DNA of 60,000 nucleotides from Cristatella mucedo (lineage: Eukaryota; Bryozoa; Phylactolaemata; Cristatellidae): contig WPIO01000017.1 of assembly GCA_009760855.2 (NCBI GenBank), forward strand, positions 436,001 to 496,000, written 5' to 3'. The position numbers and the translations under genes were made by a program. Below are positions 1 to 58,309 of the stretch, in pieces (the stretch's first letter is position 1; every line of letters begins with the position of its first letter). Under the pieces are notes generated by a model. The model was given only the letters and a program-made list of their open reading frames with translations. It searched no databases and was not told where the DNA came from.

Positions 1-41
<41 letters not shown>

Positions 42-477
42 ACGAAAAAGTAACTCACCCAGACGCTTTTGTTTTAACAGGAAGTTTAGTTAAAAAGCTA
101 CCAGTGATGGCGCTTGAAAATCGCGGACGTTCTTCGAAGCTGCAATTGCAAATGATTGCAATCTCGTAGTGATGCTCGCTAGCTTCAAATGCGCTCCACT
201 GCTGTTGCCGCATTTGACTAAAACTTTTGCTAACGCCAAATTTCTGAAACAGGACAGGAAGCTTATGGATGTCCACTGTTTGTCTCATACGTTGTTCTGT
301 GACATATGGGCACATAGTTGGTGCTCTTAGCTCTTTTTTCGATCGTAATCAGTTTTTCCAAAGCAAACAATTATCGTTCTAAAACGAAAGATGCCTAATT
401 AGTTTTCCTTGTTAAACTACCTTGATGAGAGAATGAGGAATTCTAGCCACTTACCTTAATAATAATAATAAAATACG

Positions 478-645
478 TGTTGATTTAACCGCCTCTCTTG
501 CATAGCGACAGAAGAACCTTTACGGATATCACCACCGATTGCACTGGCAATACAGGATAGCCAACTGCAGGATTCGAATCCACGACCTCGGGACCGAGGT
601 GGTGAAAAGCAACCGCCTTACCTAGTGTGCCATCACGGCTCCCAG
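478..645 (-). mobile_element. SINE-2 copy (tRNA-headed)
   Basis: Minus-strand match to the copy at 25733: a B-box-like GGTTCGAA-type stretch near 570-600, the body with 'gcagtgg.gataccg' and the tail ending in AGGCGGTTAAATCAACA at 478-495. About 165 bp. Confidence 0.7.
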
Positions 646-765
646 AATACATTTATATAGCACCCTCAGAGAAATTAATCTTCTTCAAACATTTTAAATA
701 AGCTGTAAAGGAAGCATGATCAGTTGGTTAGTGGTGTTATGCAAATGTTAACTAAAGCATAATGG
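645..765 (-). mobile_element. Decayed LINE-A-like 3' tail
   Basis: 'tatatagcaccctcagagaa' followed by a diverged version of the LINE-A hairpin and 3' UTR. No coding sequence remains. Confidence 0.45.
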
Positions 766-1699
766 CCTTCATTAACGCCATTTATTTTGTTCATTTTATT
801 TTTTAACTTGTATTCACATTTATCACTTCCCTGCACATCAAGTTTTTTTCAGTGCACTTCTGATTTGCAACCATTGGTCTTGCAAACTTGCAGTTGCCTT
901 ATAAGTGCGAATCAAAACTTCAAGAGTTATATATTTTTTTCTTTGAGAATATTTGTGTGCTGCTTGCAATTCAAAAGTTCCAGAGATTTACATTCAATTG
1001 AATTTTAAATTGAGTTTTAAATTTCAAATATTAAGAAGCATTTTATCTTGCGAATTTATATATGTGCATTACCCGGCCCACCATCCACTGGTCAGCGCCC
1101 GCGAGCAAGTCAGCAAAGACTTCTTTTTACTGGACTAGCGTATGGAATTCACGTTTATAATTGGTTGATAAGCGATTTTTTCAGATAAAATGACGCTAAG
1201 TTATGCAAATATGTTGATGCCCGTTAAATATATCGTCGACGAATAGTTAAATACAAGTATGTATCAAAGACACTGGAGCGACTAGTACACGCCAGCTTGT
1301 TTTTCTGAATCTTCTGGAAGTTTTTGGTTCAATTAATCTCAAGCTCTTGAGTACCTGCCATCGCGCCTGGAAAATCACTGGCACTGCACTGCTCTGATTG
1401 AGGTCTTACGTTTATGAGTCGAGGTTTCAAAGCATCAATTTTGACGTACACTAGTCATCAAATAAGCATTTAAAGTGTGAGATGGCCCGGGGATCTGCCT
1501 TTGGTAGCATTGTTTTCAAAATTTATACTGAACGTGAGGCACAATCGAGGCATTAATTTGTACGTAAATGACAAACGTGTGTACCCGTGCATTGACCCTC
1601 TATGCCTTTGAGCACGTCGACCTCTCTCTCATTTCCCTTACAGAATGTATTGCTAAATCCTATCTTGCATATCAGCAAAGATCCTGAAATTGAATTACA

Positions 1700-2200
1700 A
1701 TAAACCAATCTAATAATGGTGGGAAAAGATAGATATACAGAGAAATTAGAAAAGCTTATCCTCAAAATGGATGCGGCCAGTATAGCCACTACCGCACGTG
1801 CACACACTCTGGGTGGCCTGTTCCAAAGTGACCTTTCCCTAGAAATAACATCAGCTTCAACATCAACACTTTCAGCTATGCAAGATACAAAATATACAAG
1901 ATTTGGGCGTGCTTATTCAGTGATACCACATCCAAGTTAATCGTGTGATCGTAACATCCGTCTCGACTTCAGCGACTCGCTACTTGCAGGTCTTTCCTCC
2001 ATGTGCAATTAAGCGCTTACCGTCGGTGAAAGACTCTGCAGCGATGCTTGTCTGTCGTGAACCTTGCAAATGCCACATTACACCACTTCACACCAACCTC
2101 CACTGATTTCCCATCAAGTAGCATACCGAATTCAAGGTTTCATCACCTACTTGCCGATGCCTTCATTCTCTTGCTCCGGTCTACCTATTCGAACTACTTT
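1700..2200 (+). pseudogene. Decayed LINE-A reverse-transcriptase C-terminal fragment
   Basis: 1716-1940 reads VGKDRYTEKLEKLILKMDAA and GGLFQSDLS, recognisable as the GKPS..QKLERL.LKIGSA...LGVIFQSDLSL segment of better copies. Downstream to about 2200 the same homology continues with frame breaks. Confidence 0.7.
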
Positions 2201-2387
2201 TCCGATTAGGCCAGGCGTGGTAAGACCTCAGGGGCCGAGCCAGGATTTTCATGTTGGGAGGGGCAAGGGGGATTTCAGGTTGTGTTAGGTCAAGAGGGAT
2301 TTTCCGGTTAGGGGCAATAAATTTGCCCCATGATATAGGTCTATTTCCCTCTATTCACGAGGGGGCCCCGTGGGGCCCCCTCGTGAA

Positions 2388-3413
2388 AATAATAATAATA
2401 ATAACAATAAGTAGTAATAATAAGACAGTAAGAATAAGATAGATTAATAATAATAAGACAGTAATAATAACGTACTTGATAAAGCGCCCTCAGAGAACTT
2501 AATCTCTTTCTAGGCGCTTTACATTTGCTCTAAAGGGAGATGCAATTGAATGGTGAGTAATATTATGCTTGATAAACAAACAAAATGAATAACATGGTTA
2601 GGGGTTACATGCAAAGGGTCAGCATGCAAATGGGGTTAGTGGCAGCATGCACAGTGTCAGCACGCATAAGCACGTGAAGGACGAATCACAGGGACTCACT
2701 AAAGGCTGTCCTAAATAGGTGTGTTTTTAAGTTCCTTTTAAATGTGGTCAGGTCAGGGGATGTCCTGACGCAGGTCGGGAGGGAGTTCCAGGCTTTGGGA
2801 GCATACGAACTAAATGCACGGTCTCCAAAGGATTTAAGGTTTGTACGAGGTATTTGTAGACTGTTGGATTCCGAAAAGCGGGTGGTGCGATGCTTGGCCT
2901 GATGGGGTAGTATATCTGACAGATAGGCTGGAGCCAAAGAATGAAGGGACCTCAAAGTGAGCGACAAAACCTTGAAGTCAATCCATTGCTTGACTGGTAG
3001 CCAGTGCAGGTCGACGAGAAGTGGAGTAACGTGACAACTGCTACGCTCACGACAGACAAGCCTAGCTGAGGAGTTTTGCACCAGCTGCAATCGCCTGATC
3101 GCACATGCTGGTAGGCCAGTAAGCAGTGAGTAGCAGAAGTCGAGACGAGTTGTCACGAATGCATGGAAAAATTTGGACGTGGTATCCTTATCTAAACAAG
3201 CACGAATTTTAGCAATGTTATGAAGCTGAAAATAGGCAGATTTGACTGTGGAGCTGATATGGTCGTCTAACGAGAGGTCGCTTTAGAATATGACACCTAG
3301 ATTTCGAGCTGATTCAACTGAAGATATGCTGGCAGAGCCAATTTTGAGCTTCACCCTTTCCAATTTCTGAATCACACTCGGTTTGCCCATAACTAGTAAG
3401 TTAGTTAACACTA
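2388..3413 (-). mobile_element. LINE-A, 5'-truncated copy
   Basis: Reading the minus strand, partial coding sequence runs 3413 to 2686 with a break near 3156, ending in the conserved FKRNLKTHLFRTAFS. The 3' UTR, the AGCGCC...GGCGCT hairpin and ATT repeats (2388-2470) follow. Only the C-terminal third of the reverse transcriptase protein remains. Confidence 0.88.
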
Positions 3414-3605
3414 ACCACTCTTGCAAGCTGACCCTGTGCATGTCAAACCTAACCATGTTATTCCTGTTGTTTATAGAGCGTGCTACTACTAACCATTCAA
3501 TAATGCTTCCTTTTCAGCAAATGTTAAGCACCTAGAAAGAGATTGAGTTATCCGAGGACGCTTCATCAAGTGTGCTATTATAATTGTTACTATTACTATT
3601 AAGCA
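3412..3605 (+). mobile_element. LINE-A 3' tail, opposite orientation
   Basis: Starts right where the minus copy at 2388-3413 ends ('aacactaaccact') and runs through the 3' UTR, the hairpin and ATT-rich tail. The two pieces form a head-to-head pair. Confidence 0.75.
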
Positions 3606-5035
3606 TGAAACGTACCTTCATCTGTTAACGCGTGGTGAACGTGAGTGGTTGTGCTTGGCTAAGTCTTCGGTTAAAAAAGCCACCTTGAACAGGTGAGTCC
3701 TCAAAGTTTTAAGGCGGTATTTTGTTATTTTTTTTTGTAGGTGAAGCTCCATTGCTCAAACCGCGTGGTCTCATGGCAGCAGCATTCAGTGGTAGTTGTT
3801 CTGTTACTGAGGCTCCGGCGGCAGCAGTTCTAGTGGAGTGTCACGGAGACACAAGTGAGGACATGAGCGGAAAACAAGACTCTCTTTATTACTCTCAACG
3901 TGCACATATACGAGAGCTCGATGAATTACAGCAGACATCAAGAAACATAACGTGCATTAGTCGCGTGACGCTGCGCTGCGTTAGTGGCTTAAGTACAGGC
4001 CATGGGTGAGGAGTAGGCTTTGCTGTGTCAATGGCGCAACTATTGGCCAATTACCTATTATATTCACGTTGCTGTCAGGGCGCTACGCTAACTATCACAG
4101 CAAAAGCCGTAGGCACACACAACATAGTGATAAGCAAATTGAAGGAAAGTCGCGTTGTTTTTGGGCCATATTAATGAAAACCTGTGACTTAAATTTCTTA
4201 TCTGGCTAGATTGACCCGGCTTTCAGCCAAGACAGCAGAGAACAATAGACCCCTAAGCCTTTAGTCATTTGGATTAATATTACGGATGGAACACGAATCC
4301 TGGCTATGCCTAATTTCTATGAGCTACGATGGGAGTCTTAAATAGTATTTCCTTTTATATAGGCATTCAATATAACATCTGTTGGGGTGGCGCCAGAGGG
4401 TTCAGAACGATGCCGATGCTTCGACGACCGTAGCCGCATTTGTATCTAAGTTATTTTATGTCTATGATCTATCTATCGATGCATGCATCCACCTGATAAT
4501 TTAAAAGATGGGGTGACGTCAGAATTAATGCAGTGGAAACCGCTCGGGATGTGGGTATTTGAGCGTGATAACTCGCTCCGAGATCAAGCTTACTTACAGC
4601 CTCACCAAACGTAGCATTAGCTCCAAAAAGGGTGATCAAGTATGTTCCATAAGCTGGCGCTAGAAAGTTGCAGCCAAAATACTTACTTTCATGAGCTCTG
4701 GGAGATTTTTTAGAGAGGCTTCCTTCAAATTTGTAAGATGCTGTTTCTCTAGCAATGTAGAGCAAAAAAGAAGCAATTCATCCGAAACGGCAGGAGATGG
4801 TAATGCAAAAATATTTAGCTGCACCGTCATGCGTAGCTTCGAGCATCCCGAAATTTGTGTGTAGGAGCTGTTCGTCTGACGTTTCTCATTGCCCTAGTTT
4901 AGAAAGAATTACCAAGCATTGATGAGTTTTCGCTTTTTAATTCTGTCGAAAACCCCCAAGGAAAGGCACAAAGCAGCCTCGGAATAAACGGCCGAGGTTG
5001 AGGTGCTTACGTGTGAGTTACGCATGAGCGCCGGT

Positions 5036-5198
5036 CATAATAATAATAATAATATTGCACTTGATAAAGCGCCCTCAGAGAACTTAATCTCTTTCTAGGC
5101 GCTTTACATTTGCTGCAAAGTGATACGCAATAGAATAGTAAGTAAAATAGAATAGTAAGTAAAATAGAATAGTAAGTAAAATAGAATAGTAAGTAAAT
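5036..5198 (-). mobile_element. LINE-A 3' tail with 17-bp tandem duplication
   Basis: ATT repeats, the hairpin and 3' UTR, then about four copies of atagaatagtaagtaaa (5130-5198), where other LINE-A copies have this piece once. No coding part. Confidence 0.8.
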
Positions 5199-6036
5199 GC
5201 TCTTCCAAGCTGCTGGCTTACTAAGATCATCCGTAACGGAGTGGAAGCCTGGTCGAATCAGGGAAACGTCTGACGGAGAGCATTCGGGGGGGGGGGAAGG
5301 TGCTGCATCGGTCGCGGTGATGCAGCGTTTTGTCACGATAGGAGGTCTGCGTTCAGCACCTGCCGGGCTGTATGCGACCACTCGGCGGAGCCTTACAAGG
5401 AGCGAGCGGCGCCAGGCAGCGGGACGAGAGGACGCAGAGCAGCACGCGTCCATACGGCTCCCGTGGGCATCGCGTGGTCTCTTAAGTAGGCAATGTCAGG
5501 TAGAAATTAAAGAAGTCGAAATGGAGTTGAGCAGCAGACCACCAGATTTTGCTATCTTTATTGAATCACGTGAGAAACCTTAATGGTTGAGAAGGTAGAG
5601 AAGCACATCCGTCATGCTGAAGGCAAATTCACGCCATGTCACCTTTTAATACTCGAGTAATGACGTACTTATCTTCTAAATAGGCTTGAAAATCTGAGAA
5701 AGCGAAGCGAAAAGTTTCTTCAGGTTATGCATGAGTTGGCATCCAAGAAGACCTTATCAAACACTCGTCGGTTATGCTCAAGCCCCGCACCTGAAGAATG
5801 AACTCGAACTCTTAGTGCTCGGACGAAAATATCCCCCATATCTTTGGCACCTTGTCCCAGTCATCTTTCGCTGCTGCCTCTTTGCTAGCTACAGCTTCGA
5901 TCAAAGCTGCTTGCTGCAGTCATTTATCGTGCTAAAAGTTGGCCAGTTTTTGATGCAAATCACACATGAATGCTAACAGCCTCGTTTTGGAGGGTACGGT
6001 ACAGCTACTTGAAAGCACAAAGACGTTGCTCCACTA

Positions 6037-6042
6037 TTTATT
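6037..6042 (-). promoter_or_regulatory. Candidate polyadenylation signal of the receptor gene
   Basis: AATAAA on the minus strand about 330 nt past the stop codon; a (GT)n run lies between them in the presumed 3' UTR. Position is plausible, but the hexamer is common in this AT-rich stretch. Confidence 0.3.
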
Positions 6043-6075
6043 GACTGTTGAGGATTTAGATACTCAATACGTACA

Positions 6076-6079
6076 CACA

Positions 6080-6114
<35 letters not shown>

Positions 6115-6120
6115 GCACAC
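6076..6120. repeat. (CA)n microsatellite
   Basis: Uninterrupted cacaca run with a final cgcgcaca. It lies in the presumed 3' UTR of the receptor gene. Confidence 0.95.
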
Positions 6121-6371
6121 ATATGTCCTCGACCACGAGCCTGTGAGATATTAGTGCATTTAATATGCAGCTTGGATGCCGGTGTCTGCTGGCCGGACAG
6201 CTCAACATCGAACAGTAATACAATAAGTCGTTACCGTGGTGCCTTTGGTAGGTAGCACCTGGCGCGGACTCTGCAGGATATTCGCATCGGGCCAAACCTT
6301 CAGGACTTGGACGGTCGTAGGCAACGCAACGTAACTGTTGCGTTACCATTATCGGTGAGCTCGCATTGAAC

Positions 6372-53263
<46,892 letters not shown>

Positions 53264-53434
53264 CTAAATAGAATCAAATTTTCATTGGAGCATTAGCTAT
53301 ACATGATTTATATTAGACATCACTTTGCTAATTATCGTGAAAACATGGCTCGCCTGAATGCTATCAATAGCAACCGTTTAGGACACTATGTTTCGTTTCA
53401 CAAGCAACAACGCTTTCTTTTACTCCAAAAATGC

Positions 53435-53524
53435 TGCTTAATAATAATAATAATAATGCACTTGATAAAGCGCCCTCAGAGAATTTAATCTCTCTCTAGG
53501 CACTTTACATTTGCTGCAAAGGGA
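53435..53524 (-). mobile_element. LINE-A 3' tail
   Basis: AAT repeats followed by 'gcacttgataaagcgccctcagagaatttaatctctctctagg', directly abutting a SINE-1. Confidence 0.85.
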
Positions 53525-53660
53525 AAATATTATTCATTTATATAGCGCCCCAAGAGAACTTAATCTCTATTCAGGCGCTTCACATATGCCTCGGAGCTCG
53601 AGCCCACGACCTCAGTCAGACCTTGGTCGGGGCGAGCACCTTAACCGTTAGGGGAATTAC
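53525..53660 (-). mobile_element. SINE-1 copy
   Basis: 'tatagcgccccaagagaacttaatctctattcaggcgcttcacatatgcc' (tail), 'gagctcgagcccacgacctcag' (B box), 'gcgagcaccttaaccgtta' (A box side). Confidence 0.85.
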
Positions 53661-54099
53661 ACGTTACTTTAATAACATGCGTAAATAAACAGTACATAGA
53701 GTATATAAATAAATTTTTTATGTACTGCATATGCATATATATGTATATGTATATATATTGTATTGAGAAAAAGATTTTTAAATAGTATATATGCATTAGC
53801 CGGCGGTGCTGCAGGGTTCGAGTGTGCTACCCAGGCCTTCCTGTTCAGGAACAGGGATCACCCGGCTTCCGAGCCGGTAATGGCGTCGGAGACGCAGTGC
53901 CGCCTAAAAGCCGTCCTCTCCGAGCGTGGGATACCGAGTTTGGCCGTGCAAGCTTCATTGTCTGGTCACCAGCTGCCGAGAGCTCCAACCACGAAGGGCC
54001 TTACCACTGCCGACCGGTAGCCAGCGGTCAGGAAAGACTGGGCGATGGGTGCAAATTTATCAGTCTTGTTCCGGTCACTGCATATATATATGTGTGTGT

Positions 54100-54374
54100 G
54101 TGGCCGTGTGTGTGGCCGTGTGTGCGGCCGTGTGTGCGGCCGTGTGTGCGGCCGTGTGTGCGGCCGTGTGTGCGGCCGTGTGTGCGGCCGTGTGTGCGGC
54201 CGTGTGTGCGGCCGTGTGTGCGGCCGTGTGTGCGGCCGTGTGCGGCCGTGTGTGCGGCCGTGTGTGCGGCCGTGTGTGCGGCCGTGTGTGCGGCCGTGTG
54301 TGCGGCCGTGTGTGCGGCCGTGTGTGCGGCCGTGTGTGCGGCCGTGTGTGCGGCCGTGTGTGCGGCCGTGTGTG
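54100..54374. repeat. 12-bp GC-rich minisatellite, about 23 units
   Basis: Unit GCCGTGTGTGCG. One unit near 54236-54245 is 10 bp, shifting the frame; earlier units are gtgtgtgtggcc. Open in several frames on both strands but purely repetitive. Flanked by (TA)n at 54388-54413. Confidence 0.97.
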
Positions 54375-54382
54375 AATCTAAG

Positions 54383-54413
<31 letters not shown>

Positions 54414-54585
54414 CCTGTATGAAATACAGCAAGGCATCCTTGCAGAAAAATTCATCGGCGGGGCAGGGCCTAAAGGGCAATGCTTAGCATCCCAGCTTAG
54501 ATTGAATTCCAGCAGTCCAATCTGGACAGAAGCAAGGAGCTGGTAAAATCTTTGACCAGTCACTGCGGTAGTTGGTCACTAATCT

Positions 54586-54720
54586 TAGTCCATTGGTAAG
54601 GTGCTTGAGCACTACGACCCAGGTTGTGGGTTTGAATCGTACGGCAGGAAATTCTTTATTGTCCTCTGCAAGGCGAGTGATAGCCGCTACACCTCTTCTC
54701 TGACCGACACATAAGCGAGC
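54586..54720 (+). mobile_element. SINE-2 copy
   Basis: 'ggtaaggtgcttgagcactacgacccaggttgtgggtttgaatcgtacgg' (head with B box) and 'ctctgcaaggcgagtgatagccgctacacctcttctctg'. Confidence 0.75.
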
Positions 54721-54869
54721 TCGTTGAATCGGCGAGTTCAACCTTTTCTTTTTTTAATCTTGGACTGGAATCAATTATGCCAAAATTTTCGGAAGAGGTG
54801 TTCTGAATGAAACTCTCGCGCCAAGAATTCGTCAAGAAGCGCACTAAATTACGAGAAAGTTATTACGGT

Positions 54870-55185
54870 GCACTGCAGCACCACCAATTAGAAGAGCGAA
54901 GTCTCTAGGTCCATTGGCATCTTAAGAGTGTCTTATGAGTACTAGAAGCTTTTGGATGTCATTTAGCTTAAGGAAACCGACCGAAATCAAGGATCGTATA
55001 GCTGCAAGGCGGAAATTAAGTTCGTCGGCGGCCCGTAGCCGACGTTTGCGGTTTAAATCAAACGTACGGTTGTCGTGAGCATAGAAGTGACAGCCGTTGG
55101 ATGTCACGTGGGCCCCTGTCACTTTTCCTAGACGCTTCGCACAAACGGCGAACAGCACAGGGCCGAGAACAGACCCTTGGAAAAC
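54870..55185 (-). pseudogene. LINE-B reverse-transcriptase fragment
   Basis: The minus strand includes LFAVCAKRLGKVTGAHVTSN then GCHFYAHDNRTFDL, corresponding to LFSIYTQPLGKVI...YHFYADDTQLYLSF with YADD changed to YAHD. Confidence 0.75.
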
Positions 55186-55399
55186 CTTGCCTTTAGATCG
55201 GAAATATGAGCGTCCGGCCAGCGCTGTCTAAATTTAGCAGTAATTTGCCGACGTTTGCTGACGTCTTCTGTCTCGAATACGGTCACGTGCGGCTGCTCCT
55301 GGCTAACTGAGCAATTCTTTTCTATAAGTACTCCGCTCTGCGACTCTGCATGCGAGAAGACGAAAACACCACGCCATTCGCAGAATTCAGACTCACATT

Positions 55400-57400
55400 T
55401 CCGGATCTGTTTTTATAATGCTCCCAGCCTTTCGCCAAACTGATTTTGCCGAACCGATAGTTGCCGTAAATTTTGGTGCAAGGCTAAACGCGTACAGAGA
55501 GAAAATATTTTCGCCCGAACGCGCGCGCGCTCACCAATACACACACTCGACGCTGCGGCGGCACCGAACGCCTTGCCGCCGCCGAGCAATCAAGCTTTCT
55601 CAAGTAGTGACCCCCCCCCCCCCAATGACGGTCACGTGACAGCGGCTGTCGGTAAGGTTGGAGAGGATTCGCCGGGACGACGCCGCGGCGTGCCGAAGCA
55701 GCCACGAGGCACGAGCATGTCGATCTCGCACGCACCGACCGCCATTGCATAAACCGAACTGCACGGCCGACTTTAGTCTCACTGGCACAATAACGCGTTT
55801 TGCCGCGCCGCCGCCACTGCCTTACCGCTGCAGCCGCTGCCGCTGCCTCACCACTGCTGCCGCCGCCGCCGCTGCTATCGCCGCTACCAGAGCACCAGCT
55901 GCTGCCGCTGCCGTAGCCGCAGCCGCGGTCACAGCAGCCGCTGCTGCTACTGCCGCTGCCGCAGCCGCCGCTGCTACTGCCGCCACTGCGGCCGCCGCTG
56001 CGCCGGCGGCCGGCTGAGCGCGCTGACAGGCGGGAGGGCGGGCGGGCCAAGCTGACGAGTTGCCCGCGCGTGCGCGCCTGCCTCGCACGCTGGCCCGGCG
56101 AGACAGGCATGCGAGCCTGCTGGAACGACGGTCTCTGTAGAGAAGAGCTGGGAGCTCGACGAGACGACGGGCCAACGGGAGCCCGAGCGCGCGCACTCAG
56201 GCTTCCAAGCGCACAACGCGAAGACAGGTGCAAGTCGGTGCCCTCCGCAGCTCAGGTCCTCGCGAGCTCTGACAGCTACCCCGCAGTCGCTGTTTTCATC
56301 TTTCTTCGGCCCGTTTGCGATCACCCTACTTCTCAACGGTACGCTCTTATGAGCAAACACTTCCGGAGCAGCTTCCAGCGCCGTCAGGCTAGGCGTATTC
56401 CCGAGATCTCCCACCACACCTACGTCACCCAGCATTAATCGCACTAATAATCAAAAGGAGTCTCTTTCGTTGCGTCGTAAGAAAATCGGATCTCTATCAG
56501 CACGCGTTACAAGCCCGGTCTACCGCCGCTCTGACGCTCGGGCGATAGGTCGAGCCTCGGCGCTCGCGAGGAAATCGTTGCGAGGAGATCGGTCGTCGAG
56601 AGCCGACAATTGCGAAGCGCTAGTCGCGCCTGGAGCCGAGCCGAGACGCGGGCGCATTTCGAAACCGGCCGCTCGCTTCGGCGGCTTTCAGCGAAAGCGA
56701 GCTCTCATTACTACGCATCTAAAATGGCCACTCGCCGACTCACGCACGCCTTCGAGCGCAAAGCGGCGCTCAGCGACAAGCGCACTGCAGCTGTCAATCT
56801 ACAGCCGACGGGCAGGCAAAGCAGGCGGACATGCGAAGCCGACGGGCGGGCAAAGCCGTCGCGCCGACGGACAGGGTGGCGGGAGACGTACCGACGGCCC
56901 GCGCGGGAAGCGCGGAGGCTAGTGCAGGATTCGTGGACGTCTGCCCGCACGCGCGCGGACTCGATACGACGCTGCACTTTCACTGTCAGCTCGCCGCCGC
57001 CGCCGCCGCCGCCACGCGTAGCCGCCAGCGGCCGAAGTCAAAGGTGCCCGAGGAAGACGGTGATTAATTGCGCAGGGCTGCCTCGAGCCTTGTAAACGGC
57101 GCGTCGCTGCAGCCCCGCATTTCAACAATCGCCGGACGGCGGCTGAGTGGGTGGGTGGGGCGCAGGTAGAGCGAGGTCGGCGGGCGGGCCAGAGTGCGGC
57201 ATTCCGAGTGAGCTCCGCCGGCCCCGACTTGGCGTCTGGCCGAATGATGTGCGCTAGTAAGCATCCCCGCGACGACCAACGGGCAACGCAGGTGCTTCGG
57301 TCGGGCCGACGCCGTCTGCCGAGTGCTCGCTGTCATTGAAGATGCCGACGCGGCACGCCGACACCGCACGGGCGATGATCGATCATATTAATAATTATAA
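55400..57400. promoter_or_regulatory. CpG-rich stretch, candidate promoter region
   Basis: High GC with frequent CG dinucleotides, including a (GCY)n trinucleotide run at 55800-56010. It lies about 2-4 kb upstream of the first receptor exon seen, where a first exon and promoter could be. No TATA or initiator could be assigned. Long open frames on both strands follow from the base composition. Confidence 0.3.
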
Positions 57401-57445
57401 GAAGAAGGTATTTGTATAGCGCCGTCGGAGAACTGAATCTCTCTT

Positions 57446-57525
<80 letters not shown>

Positions 57526-57650
57526 TCCCTCCCTCTCTCCCCCTCTCTCTCTCGCTCTCTCCGTCTCTCTCTCTCTCTCTCTCTCTCTTTCACTCTCCGT
57601 CTGTCTCTGTCTCTCTGTCTCTCTCTCCCTCTCTGTCTCTCTCTCTCTCC

Positions 57651-57705
<55 letters not shown>

Positions 57706-57770
57706 CCTCCCTCTCTCTCTCGCTCTCTCTCTCTCTAGGCACTTTGCATATTCTGTAAGCGAAGCACGTC
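57400..57770 (-). repeat. (CT)n expansion inside a LINE-A/SINE-1 type tail
   Basis: Left: 'tttgtatagcgccgtcggagaactgaatctctcttt'. Right: 'ctctctctctaggcactttgcatattctgtaagcg'. These are the two halves of the minus-strand hairpin tail, which normally reads aatctctctctaggcgctttacat, now separated by about 280 bp of CT-rich repeat. Confidence 0.88.
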
Positions 57771-58047
57771 AACACTGTGCGTGATAACGTGCTCAGCAGC
57801 AGCGCGCTTCAGCACACAGAGGACAATGCACGCAGACGCAGCGACTGCCCGATCGAAGCGATGAAACGACGCGGCAAGCCTAGCTTGGCGCCATTGCCAC
57901 CTCTGCCCGCCTGGCTGCCAGCACCACCGTGAGCGGCCGCAGCTCGCGACCAAGTCCGCTTTCTGCGGCTCCCGTTAGCAGAATTTTCACTCGGCGAGGC
58001 GGCTGGGTCCGGTCGCTGTGGAAGCGCCGGCGCATCGCCTGCAAGCC

Positions 58048-58175
58048 CTGCTTTAGCTAATGGGTGACGGTGCTCGCCTTTGATCGCTGATGTCGTGGGC
58101 TCGAGCCCTACGGCATATGTGCAGCGCTTGGGTAGTGATCAAGTTCTCTTGAGGTGCTGTGAAAATGAGTTATAT
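58048..58175 (+). mobile_element. SINE-1 copy
   Basis: 'gtcgtgggctcgagccctacggcatatgtgcagcgcttgggtagtgatcaagttctcttgaggtgctgtgaaaatg': B box followed by the hairpin tail. An (AT)n run follows at 58187-58217. Confidence 0.8.
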
Positions 58176-58181
58176 ACATAA

Positions 58182-58220
<39 letters not shown>

Positions 58221-58309
58221 AATATGAAACTATCCGCGCTTTGCATCCATCTTAAACTCCAGAAACACCAAGTACCTGCCTTACAGGTGAGTTTTCCCGA
58301 GTACTCTTA

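Larger units (their letters stand above)
1..6371. other. Region downstream of the receptor gene
   Basis: Starts with an (AC)/(AT) microsatellite (1-38). Recognised contents are an old LINE-like tail and SINE-2 (478-760), LINE-A fragments between 1700 and 3600, a LINE-A tail with 17-bp tandem copies (5036-5198) and a (CA)n run. The stretches 1-470, 780-1690 and 3610-5030 show no convincing gene. Short splice-flanked open stretches near 70-275 and 4590-4760 (minus) have no recognisable homology. Confidence 0.6.

Noticed and set aside
55-274. Minus-strand open segment with good acceptor and donor at the window start, considered as the receptor's C-terminal tail
   Set aside because: Exon 11 already supplies helix 8 and a stop codon in phase. 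No homology was recognised here; it could belong to an unrelated gene.
1652-1693. A 42-nt minus-strand segment with splice-like ends (SLLICKIGFSNTF) resembling the TM7 exon in length
   Set aside because: The true TM7 exon is at 10275-10316. This one has a charged residue in the helix, poor identity, and lies beyond the gene end.
4583-4765. Minus-strand open segment reading FLAPAYGTYLITLFGANAT, first taken as TM6 of the receptor
   Set aside because: A far better TM6 exon (KATFVLVPLLG, correct phase and order) exists at 15216-15354, and this segment lies downstream of the receptor's stop codon.
5735-5798. Alternative tail exon reading VRGLSITDECLIRSSWM then stop
   Set aside because: It begins with VR after a fair acceptor, but lacks the basic helix 8 pattern; VKCTLSANIRRLKESW at 6563 fits better.
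54028-54487. Long ORFs on both strands over the 12-bp repeat
   Set aside because: They are open only because the 12-bp unit has no stop codon; pure repeat peptides.
55484-56983. Long overlapping ORFs rich in Ala, Arg and Ser in the CpG-rich stretch
   Set aside because: Open in most frames because of high GC; no domain, and mutually exclusive frames.
57333-57775. Serine/leucine- and arginine/glutamate-rich ORFs over CT repeats (also 7115-7534)
   Set aside because: Low-complexity translation of (CT)n.
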